A DNA stretch of 64,000 bases from Micromonospora pattaloongensis (GCF_900107255.1 NZ_FNPH01000001.1:806001-870000); one strand, 5' to 3'. Shown: positions 1-11,211, counted from the stretch's first letter. Numbers and translations: made by a program. Notes: a model not told the origin generated them from the sequence alone.

Positions 1-155
1 CGCGTCTTGCCCACGGACCGGGCGGACGCGATCAGGCGGATCTCGCCCCAGACGTTCTTGCGGGACGAGAGCAGGTCGCACATCACCGTGCCGACGGCAC
101 CGGTGGCGCCGACGACCGCGAGGGTGGGCAGGTGGGACCGGTCGGGCTCAGCCAT
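1..155 (-). CDS. asd: Aspartate-semialdehyde dehydrogenase, N-terminal part (runs off left edge)
   Basis: This enzyme reduces aspartyl phosphate to the semialdehyde, the second step toward lysine, threonine, methionine and isoleucine. Only about 51 codons are present. They begin [10 protein letters not shown] and contain the nucleotide-binding glycine motif VVGATGAVG (residues 14-22), followed by a segment typical of Asd ([20 protein letters not shown]). The ATG at 155 is supported by a GGAGGTGA Shine-Dalgarno sequence that overlaps the lysC stop codon, with a gap of only 6 nt. The lysC-asd order is the classic actinobacterial arrangement, which makes the call firm although the catalytic Cys and His lie outside the window. 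Confidence 0.93.
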   Translation of the reverse strand, partial: MAEPDRSHLPTLAVVGATGAVGTVMCDLLSSRKNVWGEIRLIASARSVGKT

Positions 156-161
156 GCCGGC

Positions 162-1427
162 TCACCTCCCGGTGCCGGCGTAGACGACCGCCTCCTCGCT
201 GCCGCCGAGGTCGAAGGCCTCGTGCACGGCTCGCACGGCGGTGTCCAGGTCGGTGTCCCGGCAGACGACGGACACCCGGATCTCCGACGTGGAGATCATC
301 TCGATGTTGACCCCGGCCGAGCCGAGCGCCGCGAAGAAGCCGGCGGCCACGCCGGGGTGCGACCGCATGCCGGCGCCGATCAGGGACACCTTGCCGACGT
401 GGTCGTCGTAGAGCAGGCCCTTGAACTTGACCGGCTCCTGGATCTTGCTGAGCGCGGCCATCGCGGTCGGCCCGTCGGCCTTGGGCAGCGTGAACGAGAT
501 ATCGGTCCGCCCGGTGCCCTCGGTCGACACGTTCTGCACGATCATGTCGATGTTGATCTCGGCGTTCGAGACGGTCTCGAAGATCCGCGCGGCCGCCCCC
601 GGCTCGTCCGGAACCCCGACGATCGTGATCTTCGCCTCGCTGCGGTCGTGAGCGACCCCGGTGATCAGCGCTTGCTCCACGGGAAGCTCCTCCATCGATC
701 CGGTGACCATGGTGCCGACGTTGGTCGAGTACGACGAGCGGACGTGGATCGGCAGCCCGGCCCGGCGCGCGTACTCCACGCTTCGCAAGTGGAGCACCTT
801 CGCGCCGCAGGCGGCCAACTCCAGCATCTCTTCGTACGTGATCTGCTTGATGTGACGTGCGTTGGGGACGATACGCGGATCCGCGGTGAACACGCCGTCG
901 ACGTCGGTGTAGATCTCGCACACGTCCGCGCCCAGCGCCGCGGCCAGCGCGACTGCGGTGGTGTCGGAGCCACCCCGGCCCAGGGTCGTGATGTCCTTCG
1001 TGTCCTGGGCGACGCCCTGGAAGCCGGCGACGATCGCGATCGCGCCCTCGTCGAGCGCGCCCTGCAGACGGCCGGGCGTGACGTCGATGATCCGGGCGCG
1101 GCCGTGCACGGAGGTGGTGAGCACGCCGGCCTGCGATCCGGTGAAGGACCGGGCCTCGTACCCCAGGTTGTTGATCGCCATGGCGAGCAGCGCCATCGAG
1201 ATGCGCTCGCCGGCGGTGAGCAACATGTCGAGCTCCCGGCCCGGCGGCAGCGGGCTGACCTGGTGAGCCAGGTCGAGCAGCTCGTCGGTGCTGTCGCCCA
1301 TCGCGGAGACGACGACCACGACGTCGTCGCCGCCCTTGCGCGCGCCGACGATGCGTTCCGCGACGCGCTTGATCCGCTCGGCGTCGGCGACCGAGGAGCC
1401 GCCGTACTTCTGCACCACCAGTGCCAC
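162..1427 (-). CDS. lysC: Aspartate kinase (alpha/beta-type)
   Basis: Phosphorylates aspartate, the committed step of the aspartate family pathway. The 421-aa product starts [16 protein letters not shown], with the [10 protein letters not shown]/aspartate-binding motif at residues 7-13. The kinase domain runs to about residue 240 and two ACT regulatory domains follow (about 260-420). The start is GTG, with GGAG 9 nt upstream. An in-frame ATG at 695 (residue 245, [10 protein letters not shown]) lies where Corynebacterium-type lysC genes start the separate beta subunit, so this gene probably also yields a 177-aa regulatory subunit (inference from the family). It is co-transcribed with asd. Feedback inhibition by lysine plus threonine is expected for the family but cannot be seen here. 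Confidence 0.96.
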   Translation of the reverse strand: MALVVQKYGGSSVADAERIKRVAERIVGARKGGDDVVVVVSAMGDSTDELLDLAHQVSPLPPGRELDMLLTAGERISMALLAMAINNLGYEARSFTGSQAGVLTTSVHGRARIIDVTPGRLQGALDEGAIAIVAGFQGVAQDTKDITTLGRGGSDTTAVALAAALGADVCEIYTDVDGVFTADPRIVPNARHIKQITYEEMLELAACGAKVLHLRSVEYARRAGLPIHVRSSYSTNVGTMVTGSMEELPVEQALITGVAHDRSEAKITIVGVPDEPGAAARIFETVSNAEINIDMIVQNVSTEGTGRTDISFTLPKADGPTAMAALSKIQEPVKFKGLLYDDHVGKVSLIGAGMRSHPGVAAGFFAALGSAGVNIEMISTSEIRVSVVCRDTDLDTAVRAVHEAFDLGGSEEAVVYAGTGR

Positions 1428-1631
1428 GGCGGTCCACTCCCTCCGGTCGGGCTGAGCGTGCCGACGCCGCCGGTCTGCTGCCGGCGGCGCCCAGGTAAGT
1501 CCCCATCAGGGTACCGGCGGCCACTACCGGCACAGACAACCGATCCCACGATCCGGCCGGTACGCGACACGCCGGGCGTTGCGGGACCGACCTGGCCGAT
1601 CGAAACGCTTCTCCGTGGACAGAATAGTCGG

Positions 1632-2432
1632 ATGCGCGTTCCTGCGGTCCCGCCCGCTGCCGGCCGTCGTGCTCTGCTGCCGATGGTGCTGCTCGCCGTT
1701 CCCCTGCTGCTCACGGGGTGCGGGTCGGAGTCGACGCCCAGCGGGCCGACACCGAGCGGCAGCACCGCCGGGGCCGACGCCGCCGACCCGCGGTCGCAGA
1801 TCGCGGGGTTCGCCGCGCTGGCCCAGGACCGCGGCCTCACCGCGTTCTACACGCTGACCGTGCCCGGCCAGCCCGACCGGACGGTGGGCGTGACCCGGGC
1901 GACCGACCGCAGCTGGCGCGTCGACATCCCGGGCGGGGCGCTCGGCGGCACCATCGACATCTCGATCGCGCAGAACGCCGACGGCATCTACCAGTGCGCC
2001 CTGCCGTCCGACATGAACCACGTGGATCCCGTCTGCGTACGGGTCGGTGAGCCCGGCTCGACGCTGCCGACCCGCATCGACCCGCGGGTGCAGCACGCCT
2101 TCGCCGACTGGCAGGAGGTGCTGACCGACCGCCAGGCGCCGCTGTCGGTCTCGACGGCCGAGGCCCCGCTCGGCCTCGAAGGCTCCTGCTTCTCCGTCGA
2201 ATCCACGTCCGCGTCGATCGCGCCCGCGTTGGAGCCCGGCATCTACTGCTACGACGGCTCCGGCACCCCGACCGGCGCGAAGCTGGACTTCGGGACGCTG
2301 GCGCTCTCGGGTCCGCCGGCCGCCGGGCCACCCACGATCTCGTTGCCCGCCCCGGTCGTCGACCGCGAGCCGCTCGAGGTGGGCGGGCCCGCCGCGCCGT
2401 CGGACGCCCCGAGCACCCGGACGGTCGGCTGA
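1632..2432 (+). CDS. Secreted lipoprotein of unknown function
   Basis: A 266-aa protein with a lipoprotein signal peptide: MRVPAVPPAAGRRALLPM, a hydrophobic stretch, then the lipobox LLTGC, predicting lipidation of Cys near residue 31. A low-complexity Ser/Thr/Pro/Gly linker follows, then a globular domain of about 180 aa with several Cys (QCAL, VCVRV, SCFSV, YCYDG) that could form disulfides outside the cell. A Pro-rich C-terminus ends it. I do not recognise the domain. The ATG has no strong Shine-Dalgarno, but CAGAAT ends 6 nt upstream, as expected for a leaderless transcript. The reading frame stays open far upstream only as the antisense of lysC. The gene is divergent from lysC. Confidence 0.85.
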   Translation: MRVPAVPPAAGRRALLPMVLLAVPLLLTGCGSESTPSGPTPSGSTAGADAADPRSQIAGFAALAQDRGLTAFYTLTVPGQPDRTVGVTRATDRSWRVDIPGGALGGTIDISIAQNADGIYQCALPSDMNHVDPVCVRVGEPGSTLPTRIDPRVQHAFADWQEVLTDRQAPLSVSTAEAPLGLEGSCFSVESTSASIAPALEPGIYCYDGSGTPTGAKLDFGTLALSGPPAAGPPTISLPAPVVDREPLEVGGPAAPSDAPSTRTVG

Positions 2433-2491
2433 TCCGCCGTTATGCCCGGCACCGGGCTGATCCGCCTACAGACCCGGGCACGGCCGGGCCG

Positions 2492-3520
2492 CTACCGCAG
2501 GACGGGCAGCTTCCGGACCGCGGCGGTGCGCCGCCACCACGGGGCGAGGCTGAAGCGCAGTCCGGCGCCGCTCACGGCGAGGCAGATGATCACCAGCGCC
2601 CCGAGAAGCCGCCCGTCCAGGAACGGGTTGCCCTCGATCGGCAGCGCCGCCAGCCAGCTCAGCACCAGCAGCGCGGTGCCGGCCGTCGCGGCGACGGTCA
2701 TCCCGACGCCGAGCAGCAGCCCGAGCCCGACCGCGGCAAGCGCGACCATGAACGCCCAGTCCACCCAGGCGTGCCCCGCCAGCCGGCCGAACGCCTCGCC
2801 GAACGGCCCGTCCACCGCGCCGAGGACGCCGCTGATCGGCGGCGCTCCGGCGCGCCAGGACGCGGCCGCGGGCGTGGGGGCGCCGAACCCGAGGAGTCGG
2901 TCGAGGAACGTCCACAGGAAGGCGACGCCGAACGCGACGCGGGTGAGCGCCCAGACGGCCTGCCCCAGCACCGTGCCCGACTGTTCCACTCCGGTCGCCC
3001 GCGCCGTGGCCGCGGCCTCCGCGGCCCGGCGCTCCGCGCGGGTGATGGGGGAGACGCCGCTGGGACGGTTCCAGGACGGCGCCGAGGCGTCGTCGGCGTC
3101 CGTGACGTCGCGGGGGGCCGGCTCGGCGCTGATCGCCGCGGCGTCGTGCGACAGCCCGACGTCGTGCGGCGACGCGGGCGGCCGCGCGGCGACCGGGGGC
3201 GCGGGCTCGGGCTCGGGCTCGGGCTCGACGTCGAGCGGAAGATCGATGTCGAAGACGGGATCGACCGGCGCCGCGGCACGCGGGTCGGCGGCGGGCGCGG
3301 TCATCCACGTCAGGCGTACGGGCTCGGGCCGCCCGCCGGGCTCCGGGTCGGGGAGCGGTTCGGGGCGGTGTCGCGCCGCGTCCGCCGCGGCCGGCTCAGC
3401 GCCGGCCGTCGGCGGTTGCGGCGTCGCCCCGGCGGGTAGGTCCGGCCGCCGGAATACCTCCGTCACCTGGTCCGCGTCGCGGTGTTCGGTCCGCACGCCG
3501 CCAGCTGTGGCCTCGCCCAT
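2492..3520 (-). CDS. DoxX-like membrane protein with long disordered N-terminus
   Basis: The 342-aa product has two parts. The first 175 or so residues are Pro/Glu/Asp-rich and low in complexity (runs such as EPEPEPEPAPP), probably cytoplasmic and disordered. The C-terminal part has about four membrane segments with the DoxX-like pattern: RVAFGVAFLWTFLDRLLGFG, a small polar loop, WAFMVALAAVGLGLLLGVGM, and two more helices ending in RFSLAPWWRR. DoxX-type proteins are integral membrane proteins whose roles are usually unknown; some act in thiosulfate oxidation or redox stress. The ATG at 3520 was chosen because GGGGGAGGCGGGG sits directly upstream; an earlier in-frame start at 3595 lacks such a site. 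It converges on the lipoprotein gene. Confidence 0.85.
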   Translation of the reverse strand: MGEATAGGVRTEHRDADQVTEVFRRPDLPAGATPQPPTAGAEPAAADAARHRPEPLPDPEPGGRPEPVRLTWMTAPAADPRAAAPVDPVFDIDLPLDVEPEPEPEPAPPVAARPPASPHDVGLSHDAAAISAEPAPRDVTDADDASAPSWNRPSGVSPITRAERRAAEAAATARATGVEQSGTVLGQAVWALTRVAFGVAFLWTFLDRLLGFGAPTPAAASWRAGAPPISGVLGAVDGPFGEAFGRLAGHAWVDWAFMVALAAVGLGLLLGVGMTVAATAGTALLVLSWLAALPIEGNPFLDGRLLGALVIICLAVSGAGLRFSLAPWWRRTAAVRKLPVLR

Positions 3521-3658
3521 CCCCGCCTCCCCCGTAGGGCATAAATCGCCCATAAGCACGTTACTCTCGGAATAGGTTCTACACACGGATATCACCCGAA
3601 CACGCCGGGTGAAAGTGGCGCGCCGAAAGGGAGCTTCGTCTCAGAGTCCGGGCTCGGC

Positions 3659-3687
3659 TTGGAGGAGCCCTGTTGATCACGTAGGGT
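3659..3687 (+). promoter_or_regulatory. Predicted leuA promoter
   Basis: TTGGAG (3659-3664) and TAGGGT (3682-3687) are separated by exactly 17 nt. This fits a housekeeping-sigma promoter of an actinomycete. Transcription would begin near 3694-3698, at or just before the ATG of the short leader ORF, so the leader peptide would be translated from a nearly leaderless mRNA. The sites were identified by eye and are not experimentally shown. Confidence 0.5.
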
Positions 3688-3697
3688 GACGGAAGTC

Positions 3698-3766
3698 ATG
3701 TGGCAGGCGATCCTTCTTCGTTGCCGCGGCGAGGCCCACCAGGCCGGCACCTCGTCGCGGAGTTGA
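3698..3766 (+). CDS. Putative leuA leader peptide (attenuator)
   Basis: A 22-codon ORF, MWQAILLRCRGEAHQAGTSS then RS and TGA, starts about 10 nt after the predicted -10 box. It ends 121 nt before leuA. Codons 5-7 are ATC CTT CTT, that is Ile-Leu-Leu, and CTT is a rare leucine codon in this GC-rich DNA, as expected for a ribosome-stalling sensor of charged tRNA-Leu. Downstream, before leuA, there is a 7-bp inverted repeat (TCGATCC 3791-3797 with GGATCGA 3814-3820) and a 5-bp one (3851-3855 with 3862-3866) that could form alternative structures. Leader-peptide attenuation of leuA is known in other actinobacteria; its operation here is inference. Confidence 0.5.
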   Translation: MWQAILLRCRGEAHQAGTSSRS

Positions 3767-3872
3767 CGCGCGCCGCCTCGTCTCTTCCGGTCGATCCCCG
3801 TTCCTCACCCGGCGGATCGAAGGCTCTCGCACCGACAGACCTGCCCCGCCGACGGCGGCCCCCGTCACATGA

Positions 3873-5636
<1,764 letters not shown>

Positions 5637-5647
5637 ACCGGGCGTCA

Positions 5648-5694
5648 GGAAGGGGCCCCTTGTCAGCCGGGCTGCGCTGACGAGGGGCCCTTCC
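5648..5694. terminator. Strong bidirectional hairpin between convergent leuA and MFS genes
   Basis: GGAAGGGGCCCCTTGTCAGC (5648-5667) pairs with GCTGACGAGGGGCCCTTCC (5676-5694), leaving an 8-nt loop. It starts 12 nt after the leuA stop and covers the last codons and stop of the convergent transporter gene. There is no T tract, as is usual for actinobacterial terminators. Confidence 0.75.
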
Positions 5695-7087
5695 GTACGA
5701 AGAGGGCGGCCAGGGCGGCGCCGGCGAGCATGAGCCCGGCGCACCAGAGCATCGCGGCCCGGAACGCCGCGGTGAACGCGCCGGGCATCTGGTACGCGGA
5801 GCCGGAGAGGCCGACCAGCAGCGGCAGCGCCGCCACCGCCAGCAGCCCGCCGGCCCGGGCCGCGGCATTGTTGAAGCCGCTCGCCACCCCGGAGAACCGG
5901 TCGTCGACCGCGCCGAGCACGGCGGTGGTCAGCGGCGCGACGACCATCATCATGCCGAGTCCGAAGAGCGACACACCCGGCAGCACGTCGGTCCAGTACG
6001 GCGCGTTCGGTCCGACGCCGCGCAGCAGCAGCACACCGAGCCCGCCGACCAGCGGCCCCGCGACCAGTAGCAGGCGGGGTCCGATCCGCGCGGCGAGCGC
6101 GCCCGCCGCGGGCGAGCCCGCGGCGAGCAGGATCGTGATCGGCAGCGTGGCCAACCCGGTCTGCAGCGCCGAGTAGTGCGCGACCGTCTGGAGCTGCACG
6201 GAAAGGAAGAAGAGCTGCCCGCCGAGCGCGGCGTAGATCGCGACCGTGTAGAGGTTGAGGACGCCGAAAAGCCGGACCGCGAAGAGCTCCGGGGGCAGCA
6301 TCGCGGCGGAGCCGCGACGCCGTTCGACCGCGACGAAGAGCGCGGTGGCGGCGACCCCGAACGCGACGGCCGCGAGCACCGATGCGGAGCCGGGGCCGCG
6401 GGCCGGGGCCTCGATCAGGGCGTACGCGACGCCGCCGAGGCCGAGCGCGCCGAGCAGTGCCCCGGCCAGGTCGAAGGGCGGACGCTCGGTGGCGGGGTCG
6501 CGGCTCTCCGGCACCCAGCGCAGCGCGGCGAGCAGGACGAGCGCCCCGAGCGGCAGGTTCAGGAAGAAGATCCACCGCCAGGAGAGGGCGTCGATCAGCC
6601 AGCCGCCGAGGAACGGGCCGACCGCCGTCGACACCCCGGAGAGCCCGGACCAGACGCCGATCGCGCGTCCCCGGTCGTCGGGGTGGAAGCTGGCCCGCAG
6701 CACCGACAGCGAGCCGGGCGTGAGCAGCGCCGCGCCGACGCCCTGCAGCACCCGCGCGGCGATCAGCAGCTCGACGCCGCCGGCCAGCCCGGAGAGCACC
6801 GATGCGACGGTGAACCACACGACGCCGATGACGAACACGCGGCGCCTGCCGTACCGGTCGCCGAGCGCGCCGCCGAGCAGCACGAACGCGGCGAGCGTCA
6901 GCAGGTAGCCGTCCACCGTCCACTGGAGACCGGCGGTGGACGCGTGCAGCTCGCGGCCGAGATGCGGCAGCGCGACGTTGACGACGGTGGCGTCCAGGAA
7001 GGCCATGCCGGAGGCGAGCGTCGTGGCGAGCATCACGCCGCGGCCGGCCGGCGAGGCCAGCCGCAGCGTGGCCGGGGGCTCGGTCAT
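5663..7087 (-). CDS. MFS drug-efflux transporter, DHA2 (14-TM) type
   Basis: A 474-aa integral membrane exporter. The N-terminus reads LATTLASGMAFLDATVVNVA, the DHA2-family motif with the membrane-embedded Asp (motif D1). Motif A, GGALGDRYGRRRVF, lies between helices 2 and 3, and motif C-like glycines (GPFLGGWLID) are in helix 5. About 14 hydrophobic segments are visible, as in EmrB/QacA proton-driven multidrug exporters. The ATG at 7087 begins MTEPPATLRLAS; only a weak GGAAA lies upstream. The gene is divergent from the HNH nuclease gene across 97 bp, with no regulator gene beside it. The substrate is unknown. Confidence 0.92.
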   Translation of the reverse strand: MTEPPATLRLASPAGRGVMLATTLASGMAFLDATVVNVALPHLGRELHASTAGLQWTVDGYLLTLAAFVLLGGALGDRYGRRRVFVIGVVWFTVASVLSGLAGGVELLIAARVLQGVGAALLTPGSLSVLRASFHPDDRGRAIGVWSGLSGVSTAVGPFLGGWLIDALSWRWIFFLNLPLGALVLLAALRWVPESRDPATERPPFDLAGALLGALGLGGVAYALIEAPARGPGSASVLAAVAFGVAATALFVAVERRRGSAAMLPPELFAVRLFGVLNLYTVAIYAALGGQLFFLSVQLQTVAHYSALQTGLATLPITILLAAGSPAAGALAARIGPRLLLVAGPLVGGLGVLLLRGVGPNAPYWTDVLPGVSLFGLGMMMVVAPLTTAVLGAVDDRFSGVASGFNNAAARAGGLLAVAALPLLVGLSGSAYQMPGAFTAAFRAAMLWCAGLMLAGAALAALFVRKGPSSAQPG

Positions 7088-7184
7088 GGTTTCCAATGTG
7101 CCGGCAAAATATCGGGTTAGCCGCGAATCGCCGAAACCGTCGCCTCCGCTCGCGCGCGCCGCCCGTACCCCGCAAGCTTGTCCC

Positions 7185-7853
7185 GTGCCTTCCTTCCGTA
7201 CCCGATCCGCGACCTGGCGCCGCACGGCGGCCGCGCTCCTCGCGGCCGCGGCCGTCGCCGGCGCCGCGGCCTGCGCCCCGTCCCCCGGCCCGACGACCGC
7301 GCCCTCATCGGCGGCCGACTCCGTCCAACTGCTCGGGCGGCTCACCGTGGCCACCGCCGGCTCGATGCGCGGGTACAGCCGGTCCCGATTCCCGCACTGG
7401 CGCGAGACCGGGGAGAACTGCGATGTCCGGGACACGGTGCTCAAGCGGGACGGGCGCGACGTCCGGCTCCGCGGCTGCAACGTGGTCGGCGGGCGCTGGG
7501 TGAGCGTGTACGACGACCGCACGCTGTCGGACCCGTCGCAGGTGGACATCGACCACGTGGTGCCGCTGGCCAACGCGTGGCGGTCCGGGGCGGCGGACTG
7601 GGACGACCAACGGCGCGGCGAGTTCGCCAACGATCTGACCCGACCGCAGCTGATCGCGGTTTCCGCGACGTCCAACCGGGCAAAAGGTGATCAGGATCCA
7701 TCCCAGTGGAAGCCGCCGAACCGCGACTACTGGTGCACGTACGCCGAGCACTGGATCGCGGTGAAGCACCACTGGCGGTTGTCCGTGACGAGCGCGGAGA
7801 AGGCCACGCTCACCGACATGTTGGAGACATGCTCATGGGCGAAGCGACCGTAG
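7185..7853 (+). CDS. Secreted HNH endonuclease-family protein (DUF1524-like)
   Basis: A 222-aa protein with an N-terminal signal (RRTAAALLAAAAVAGAAACA, possibly a lipobox AAAC near residue 28) and a nuclease domain. Visible motifs are ENCDVRDTVLKRD, the HNH core VDIDHVVPLANAW, and the downstream NRAKGDQDPSQWKPP with its Asn and Lys, as in secreted actinobacterial HNH proteins related to the GmrSD C-terminal domain. It probably cleaves extracellular DNA with a divalent metal. Four Cys in the domain (ENC, GCN, WCT, TCS) suggest disulfides. The GTG at 7185 was chosen as the first start that gives an intact signal peptide. Its 3' end overlaps the next gene by 19 nt. Confidence 0.85.
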   Translation: MPSFRTRSATWRRTAAALLAAAAVAGAAACAPSPGPTTAPSSAADSVQLLGRLTVATAGSMRGYSRSRFPHWRETGENCDVRDTVLKRDGRDVRLRGCNVVGGRWVSVYDDRTLSDPSQVDIDHVVPLANAWRSGAADWDDQRRGEFANDLTRPQLIAVSATSNRAKGDQDPSQWKPPNRDYWCTYAEHWIAVKHHWRLSVTSAEKATLTDMLETCSWAKRP

Positions 7854-8107
7854 CCGGGGCCGACAGTCGCACGGCCGACATCGTGCCGGGGCCGGGCGGC
7901 GTGATGACGGACGAGGTCGGGGTCGTGACCGGCGAACTGACCCTGCGCACCGAACTCTCCGACGGCCAGGTCACGCTCCGCGTGCAGTACAAGGACGCCG
8001 ACGAGTGGTACGCGGTGACCGGGGCACGGGCGCCGCTGGCCGACCCCGCCGGCCTGGACGCCGTGCACACGATCGCGGTCGGCCTGCTCCACCGCCCCGA
8101 GGGCTGA
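7835..8107 (+). CDS. Small hypothetical protein (90 aa)
   Basis: This begins MGEATVAGADSRTADIVPGP and contains a hydrophilic, probably beta-rich segment (GELTLRTELSDGQVTLRVQY, then KDADEWYAVTGAR). There is no signal peptide or membrane segment, and I do not recognise the family. The ATG at 7835 is placed 8 nt after GGAG, inside the 3' end of the HNH gene, so the two are probably translationally coupled. An ATG two codons earlier (7829) is possible. A short inverted repeat follows the stop and separates it from the convergent ABC-transporter operon. Confidence 0.65.
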   Translation: MGEATVAGADSRTADIVPGPGGVMTDEVGVVTGELTLRTELSDGQVTLRVQYKDADEWYAVTGARAPLADPAGLDAVHTIAVGLLHRPEG

Positions 8108-8119
8108 CGCCGCCGGCCG

Positions 8120-9217
8120 TCAGACGTACGAGCCGGGCTCGCTCGGCGCTGACACCGTCCCCGGCTCCGCCCCCTCGTCCGCGGGGCGGACCATCTGGGG
8201 GGCGACCCGGTGCGGCCGCAGCTCGCCGCTGGCGATCTGCTCCGCCCAGTGGCAGGCCACCCGGCTCTCGCCCACCTGCCGCAGCGCCGGCCGCTCGTCC
8301 GCGCACCGCGTCGGCTGGGCCCACGGGCAGCGGGTATGGAAGCGGCACCCGGCCGGCGGGTTGGCCGGCGAGGGCAGGTCACCGGCGAGCAGGATCCGCT
8401 CGCGGCGGTCCTCCACCTCCGGGTCGGGCACCGGCACGGCCGACATCAGCGCGCGGGTGTACGGGTGCAGCGGCTCGCGGTAGAGACGGTCGCTCGGCGC
8501 CTCCTCGACCAGGGTTCCGAGATACATCACGCCGACCACGTCGGAGATGTGCCGGACCACGGCGAGGTCGTGCGCGATCACCAGGTACGTCAGACCCAGC
8601 TCGTCCTGGAGTTCGTCCAGCAGGTTCACCACCTGCGCCTGAATCGAGACGTCGAGCGCGGAGACCGGCTCGTCCGCCACGATCAGATCGGGGCCCAGCA
8701 CGAGCGCCCGGGCGATGCCGATCCGCTGGCGCTGCCCGCCGGAGAACTCGTGCGGGTACCGGGACAGCGCCCAGCGCGGCAGTCCGACGGCGTCGAGCGT
8801 CTTGGCGATGATCTGCCGGCGCTCGTCGCGGTTGGCACCGATGCCGTGCGCCTGCAGCCCCTCGACAAGGATCGACTCGACGTTCTGCCGCGGGTCCAGG
8901 CTGGACATCGGATCCTGGAAGATCATCTGCATCCGGCGGCGCATGCCGCGCAGCTCGGCAGGGCGCAGCGACGTCAGCCGCACGCCGTCGAAGCTCACCT
9001 CGCCGCCCGTCGGCGGCGTCAGCTGCAGGATGGCGCGGCCGAGGGTGGACTTGCCGCAGCCGGACTCCCCGACCAGCCCGTACGTCTTCCCCCGCTCGAT
9101 GCGCAGATCGACCCCGTCGACGGCCTTGACGTGCCCGACGACCCGGTCGAAGAGCACGCCTTTTTTGATCGGGAAGTGCACCTTGAGGTCGCGGACCTCC
9201 ACGAGCGTCTCGGTCAC
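8120..9217 (-). CDS. Oligopeptide/dipeptide ABC transporter ATP-binding protein (OppF/DppF-like)
   Basis: A 365-aa ATPase that powers peptide import with the OppD-like partner. Walker A is GESGCGKST, the signature is [10 protein letters not shown] and Walker B is [14 protein letters not shown]. The C-terminal oligopeptide-transporter extension has Cys residues ([14 protein letters not shown]) that in this family can bind an iron-sulfur cluster. The GTG start at 9217 overlaps the stop of the upstream ATPase gene (GTGA) and is preceded by AGGAGGAACAG. An upstream in-frame extension is only the antisense/overlap of the previous gene. It is the last gene of the five-gene operon that starts at 13951. 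Confidence 0.95.
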   Translation of the reverse strand: MTETLVEVRDLKVHFPIKKGVLFDRVVGHVKAVDGVDLRIERGKTYGLVGESGCGKSTLGRAILQLTPPTGGEVSFDGVRLTSLRPAELRGMRRRMQMIFQDPMSSLDPRQNVESILVEGLQAHGIGANRDERRQIIAKTLDAVGLPRWALSRYPHEFSGGQRQRIGIARALVLGPDLIVADEPVSALDVSIQAQVVNLLDELQDELGLTYLVIAHDLAVVRHISDVVGVMYLGTLVEEAPSDRLYREPLHPYTRALMSAVPVPDPEVEDRRERILLAGDLPSPANPPAGCRFHTRCPWAQPTRCADERPALRQVGESRVACHWAEQIASGELRPHRVAPQMVRPADEGAEPGTVSAPSEPGSYV

Positions 9218-10224
9218 GCCTGTTCCTCCTGCGCGCGGGCCGGCGCCACCGGTCCGGTGACCGGGTTGACGCATCGGTAGCTGTGCCCGGTATGGGTGAG
9301 CACCAACTCGGGGGGCTCGCCGACGCACGCGTCGACCCGCCGGTGGCAGCGGGGCGCGAACGCGCAGCCGTCGGGCCAGGGCAGCACGTCCCGGACCGAG
9401 CCGGGGATCGGCGTCAGGCGCTCGCCCCGGCCCGCGTCCAGCCGCGGAACCGAACCGAGCAACCCCACGGTGTACGGGTGGTGCGGCTCCGCGAAGAGCG
9501 GGCGACGGCGGGCGGTCTCGATCACCCGGCCGGCGTACAGGACGTTGATCGTGTCGCACATCCCGGCGACGACGCCCAGGTCGTGCGTGATCATGACGAG
9601 CGCGGTGCCGGACTCGCGCACCAGCTCCTTGAGCAGTTCCAGGATCTGCGCCTGGATGGTGACGTCGAGGGCGGTGGTGGGCTCGTCGGCGATCAGCAGC
9701 CGGGGACGGCAGGCCACCGCCATCGCGATCAGCGCCCGCTGCCGCATCCCGCCCGAGAGCTGGTGCGGGAACTCCTTCAGCCGCCGCCGCGGGTCCGGGA
9801 TGCCGACCCGGTCGAGCAGGGCCGCCGCCTCCTTGGCCGCGGCCTCGCCCTTCATGCCGCGGTGGCGCTGCAGCACCTCGGTCACCTGGATCCCGAGCGG
9901 GACGACCGGGTTGAGCGACGAGAGCGGGTCCTGGAAGATCATCGCCACGTCGCGGCCGCGGACGTCCCGCATCGACCGGGCGTCCAGTTGCAGGAGGTCC
10001 GTGCCGTCGAAGCTGGCCTTGCCGCCGATGTGCACGCCCTTCTGGCGCGGCAGCAGTCCCATGATCGCCAGCGACGTGACGCTCTTGCCGCAGCCGGACT
10101 CGCCGACGAGCCCGACCACCTCTCCGGCGTCGACCGAGAACGACACCCCGTCCACCGCGCGCACGGTGCGCTGACCGCGGCGGGCAAAGGTCACGGACAG
10201 ATCCTCAACATCAAGCAACGCCAT
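9214..10224 (-). CDS. Oligopeptide/dipeptide ABC transporter ATP-binding protein (OppD/DppD-like)
   Basis: A 336-aa ATPase paired with the OppF-like protein. Motifs are Walker [11 protein letters not shown], signature [10 protein letters not shown], Walker [15 protein letters not shown] and the H-loop [11 protein letters not shown]. The OppD-type C-terminal tail has [16 protein letters not shown]. The start at 10224 lies 6 nt after the permease stop codon, so translation is closely coupled. Its stop codon overlaps the next gene's start. Confidence 0.95.
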   Translation of the reverse strand: MALLDVEDLSVTFARRGQRTVRAVDGVSFSVDAGEVVGLVGESGCGKSVTSLAIMGLLPRQKGVHIGGKASFDGTDLLQLDARSMRDVRGRDVAMIFQDPLSSLNPVVPLGIQVTEVLQRHRGMKGEAAAKEAAALLDRVGIPDPRRRLKEFPHQLSGGMRQRALIAMAVACRPRLLIADEPTTALDVTIQAQILELLKELVRESGTALVMITHDLGVVAGMCDTINVLYAGRVIETARRRPLFAEPHHPYTVGLLGSVPRLDAGRGERLTPIPGSVRDVLPWPDGCAFAPRCHRRVDACVGEPPELVLTHTGHSYRCVNPVTGPVAPARAQEEQA

Positions 10225-10230
10225 GACGGA

Positions 10231-11211
10231 TCACTTCCGCAGTTTCGGGTCGAGAGCCTCGCGCATCGCCTCACCGAGCAGCGTGAAGCCCAGCGCCGTG
10301 ATGATGATGGCGACGGCCGGGTAGATCGCCAGCGCCGGCCGGGTACCGAGGTACGGCTGCGCGTCGGCGAGCATCACGCCCCACTCCGGCACGGCCGAGT
10401 CGGGGTTGCCGAGCCCGAGGAAGGAGAGCGCGGCCGCCTCGATGATCGCGGTGGCCAGCGTCAACGTCGCCTGGACGATCACCGGGGCGAGCGAGTTCGG
10501 CACGATGTGGGTCAACGCGATCTTCGACTTGCGTACGCCGAGCGCGGTGGCCGCGAGCACGTAGTCCGAGCCGGCCTGGGCGATCATCGAGCCGCGCAGC
10601 AGCCGCGCGAAGACCGGCACCGAGATCATGCCGACGGCGATCATCACCGTGACGAGGCTCGCGCCGAGCAGCGCGGCGATGCTCACCGCGAGCAGCAGGC
10701 TCGGCAGCGCCAGCAGCATGTCGACGATGCGCATCAGGGTCGTGTCGATCCACCGACCCCAACGCCCGCCGATGCCGGCGGCCGCGCCGGCGATTCCGCC
10801 GATCAGCGCACCGACGGCGAGACCGACCAGCGTCGACACGACACCGACGAGCAGCGTCTGGCGCGCCCCGACGACCAGCCGGCTGAACTCGTCCCGGCCC
10901 TGGTGGTCGAAGCCCAGCCAGTGGTCCGCGGAGCTGCCAGGGATGATGCCCTGGCCGGACTTCACCAGCCCTTCGCGCACGCCGATCGTGTCGGTCGTGG
11001 CGTACGGCACCAGGAACGGGCCGAACACGGCGACCAGCACGAACAGCATCAGGATCGCGGCGCCGGTGATCGCGGCGGGGTTGCGCCGCAGCCGTCGGAA
11101 CGCCTCCTGCCAGAGGCTGACCCCGCGTTCGTCGTCGTGCGCCGCTGACAGCTCGGCGAGCCGGTCGATCTTCTCGGCCTTCTTCCGGCCCGGGGTGGCG
11201 ACGCCGCTCAT
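10231..11211 (-). CDS. Peptide ABC transporter permease (DppC/OppC-like)
   Basis: A 326-aa inner-membrane permease. A cytoplasmic N-terminus (residues 1-40) leads to a first helix (AAITGAAILMLFVLVAVFGP), a periplasmic OppC-type loop (HWLGFDHQGRDEFSRLVVGA), then five more helices of the BPD_transp_1 domain. The EAA coupling motif that docks on the ATPase is near residues 220-240 (ATALGVRKSKIALTHIVPNS). The ATG overlaps the upstream permease stop codon by 4 nt (ATGA). Confidence 0.95.
   Translation of the reverse strand: MSGVATPGRKKAEKIDRLAELSAAHDDERGVSLWQEAFRRLRRNPAAITGAAILMLFVLVAVFGPFLVPYATTDTIGVREGLVKSGQGIIPGSSADHWLGFDHQGRDEFSRLVVGARQTLLVGVVSTLVGLAVGALIGGIAGAAAGIGGRWGRWIDTTLMRIVDMLLALPSLLLAVSIAALLGASLVTVMIAVGMISVPVFARLLRGSMIAQAGSDYVLAATALGVRKSKIALTHIVPNSLAPVIVQATLTLATAIIEAAALSFLGLGNPDSAVPEWGVMLADAQPYLGTRPALAIYPAVAIIITALGFTLLGEAMREALDPKLRK

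Noticed and set aside
2427-2466. 12-bp direct repeat GGCTGATCCGCC (2427-2438 and 2455-2466) around a small GC stem as an attachment site
   Set aside because: No integrase or element boundary is nearby; it more likely forms part of the convergent gene-end region.
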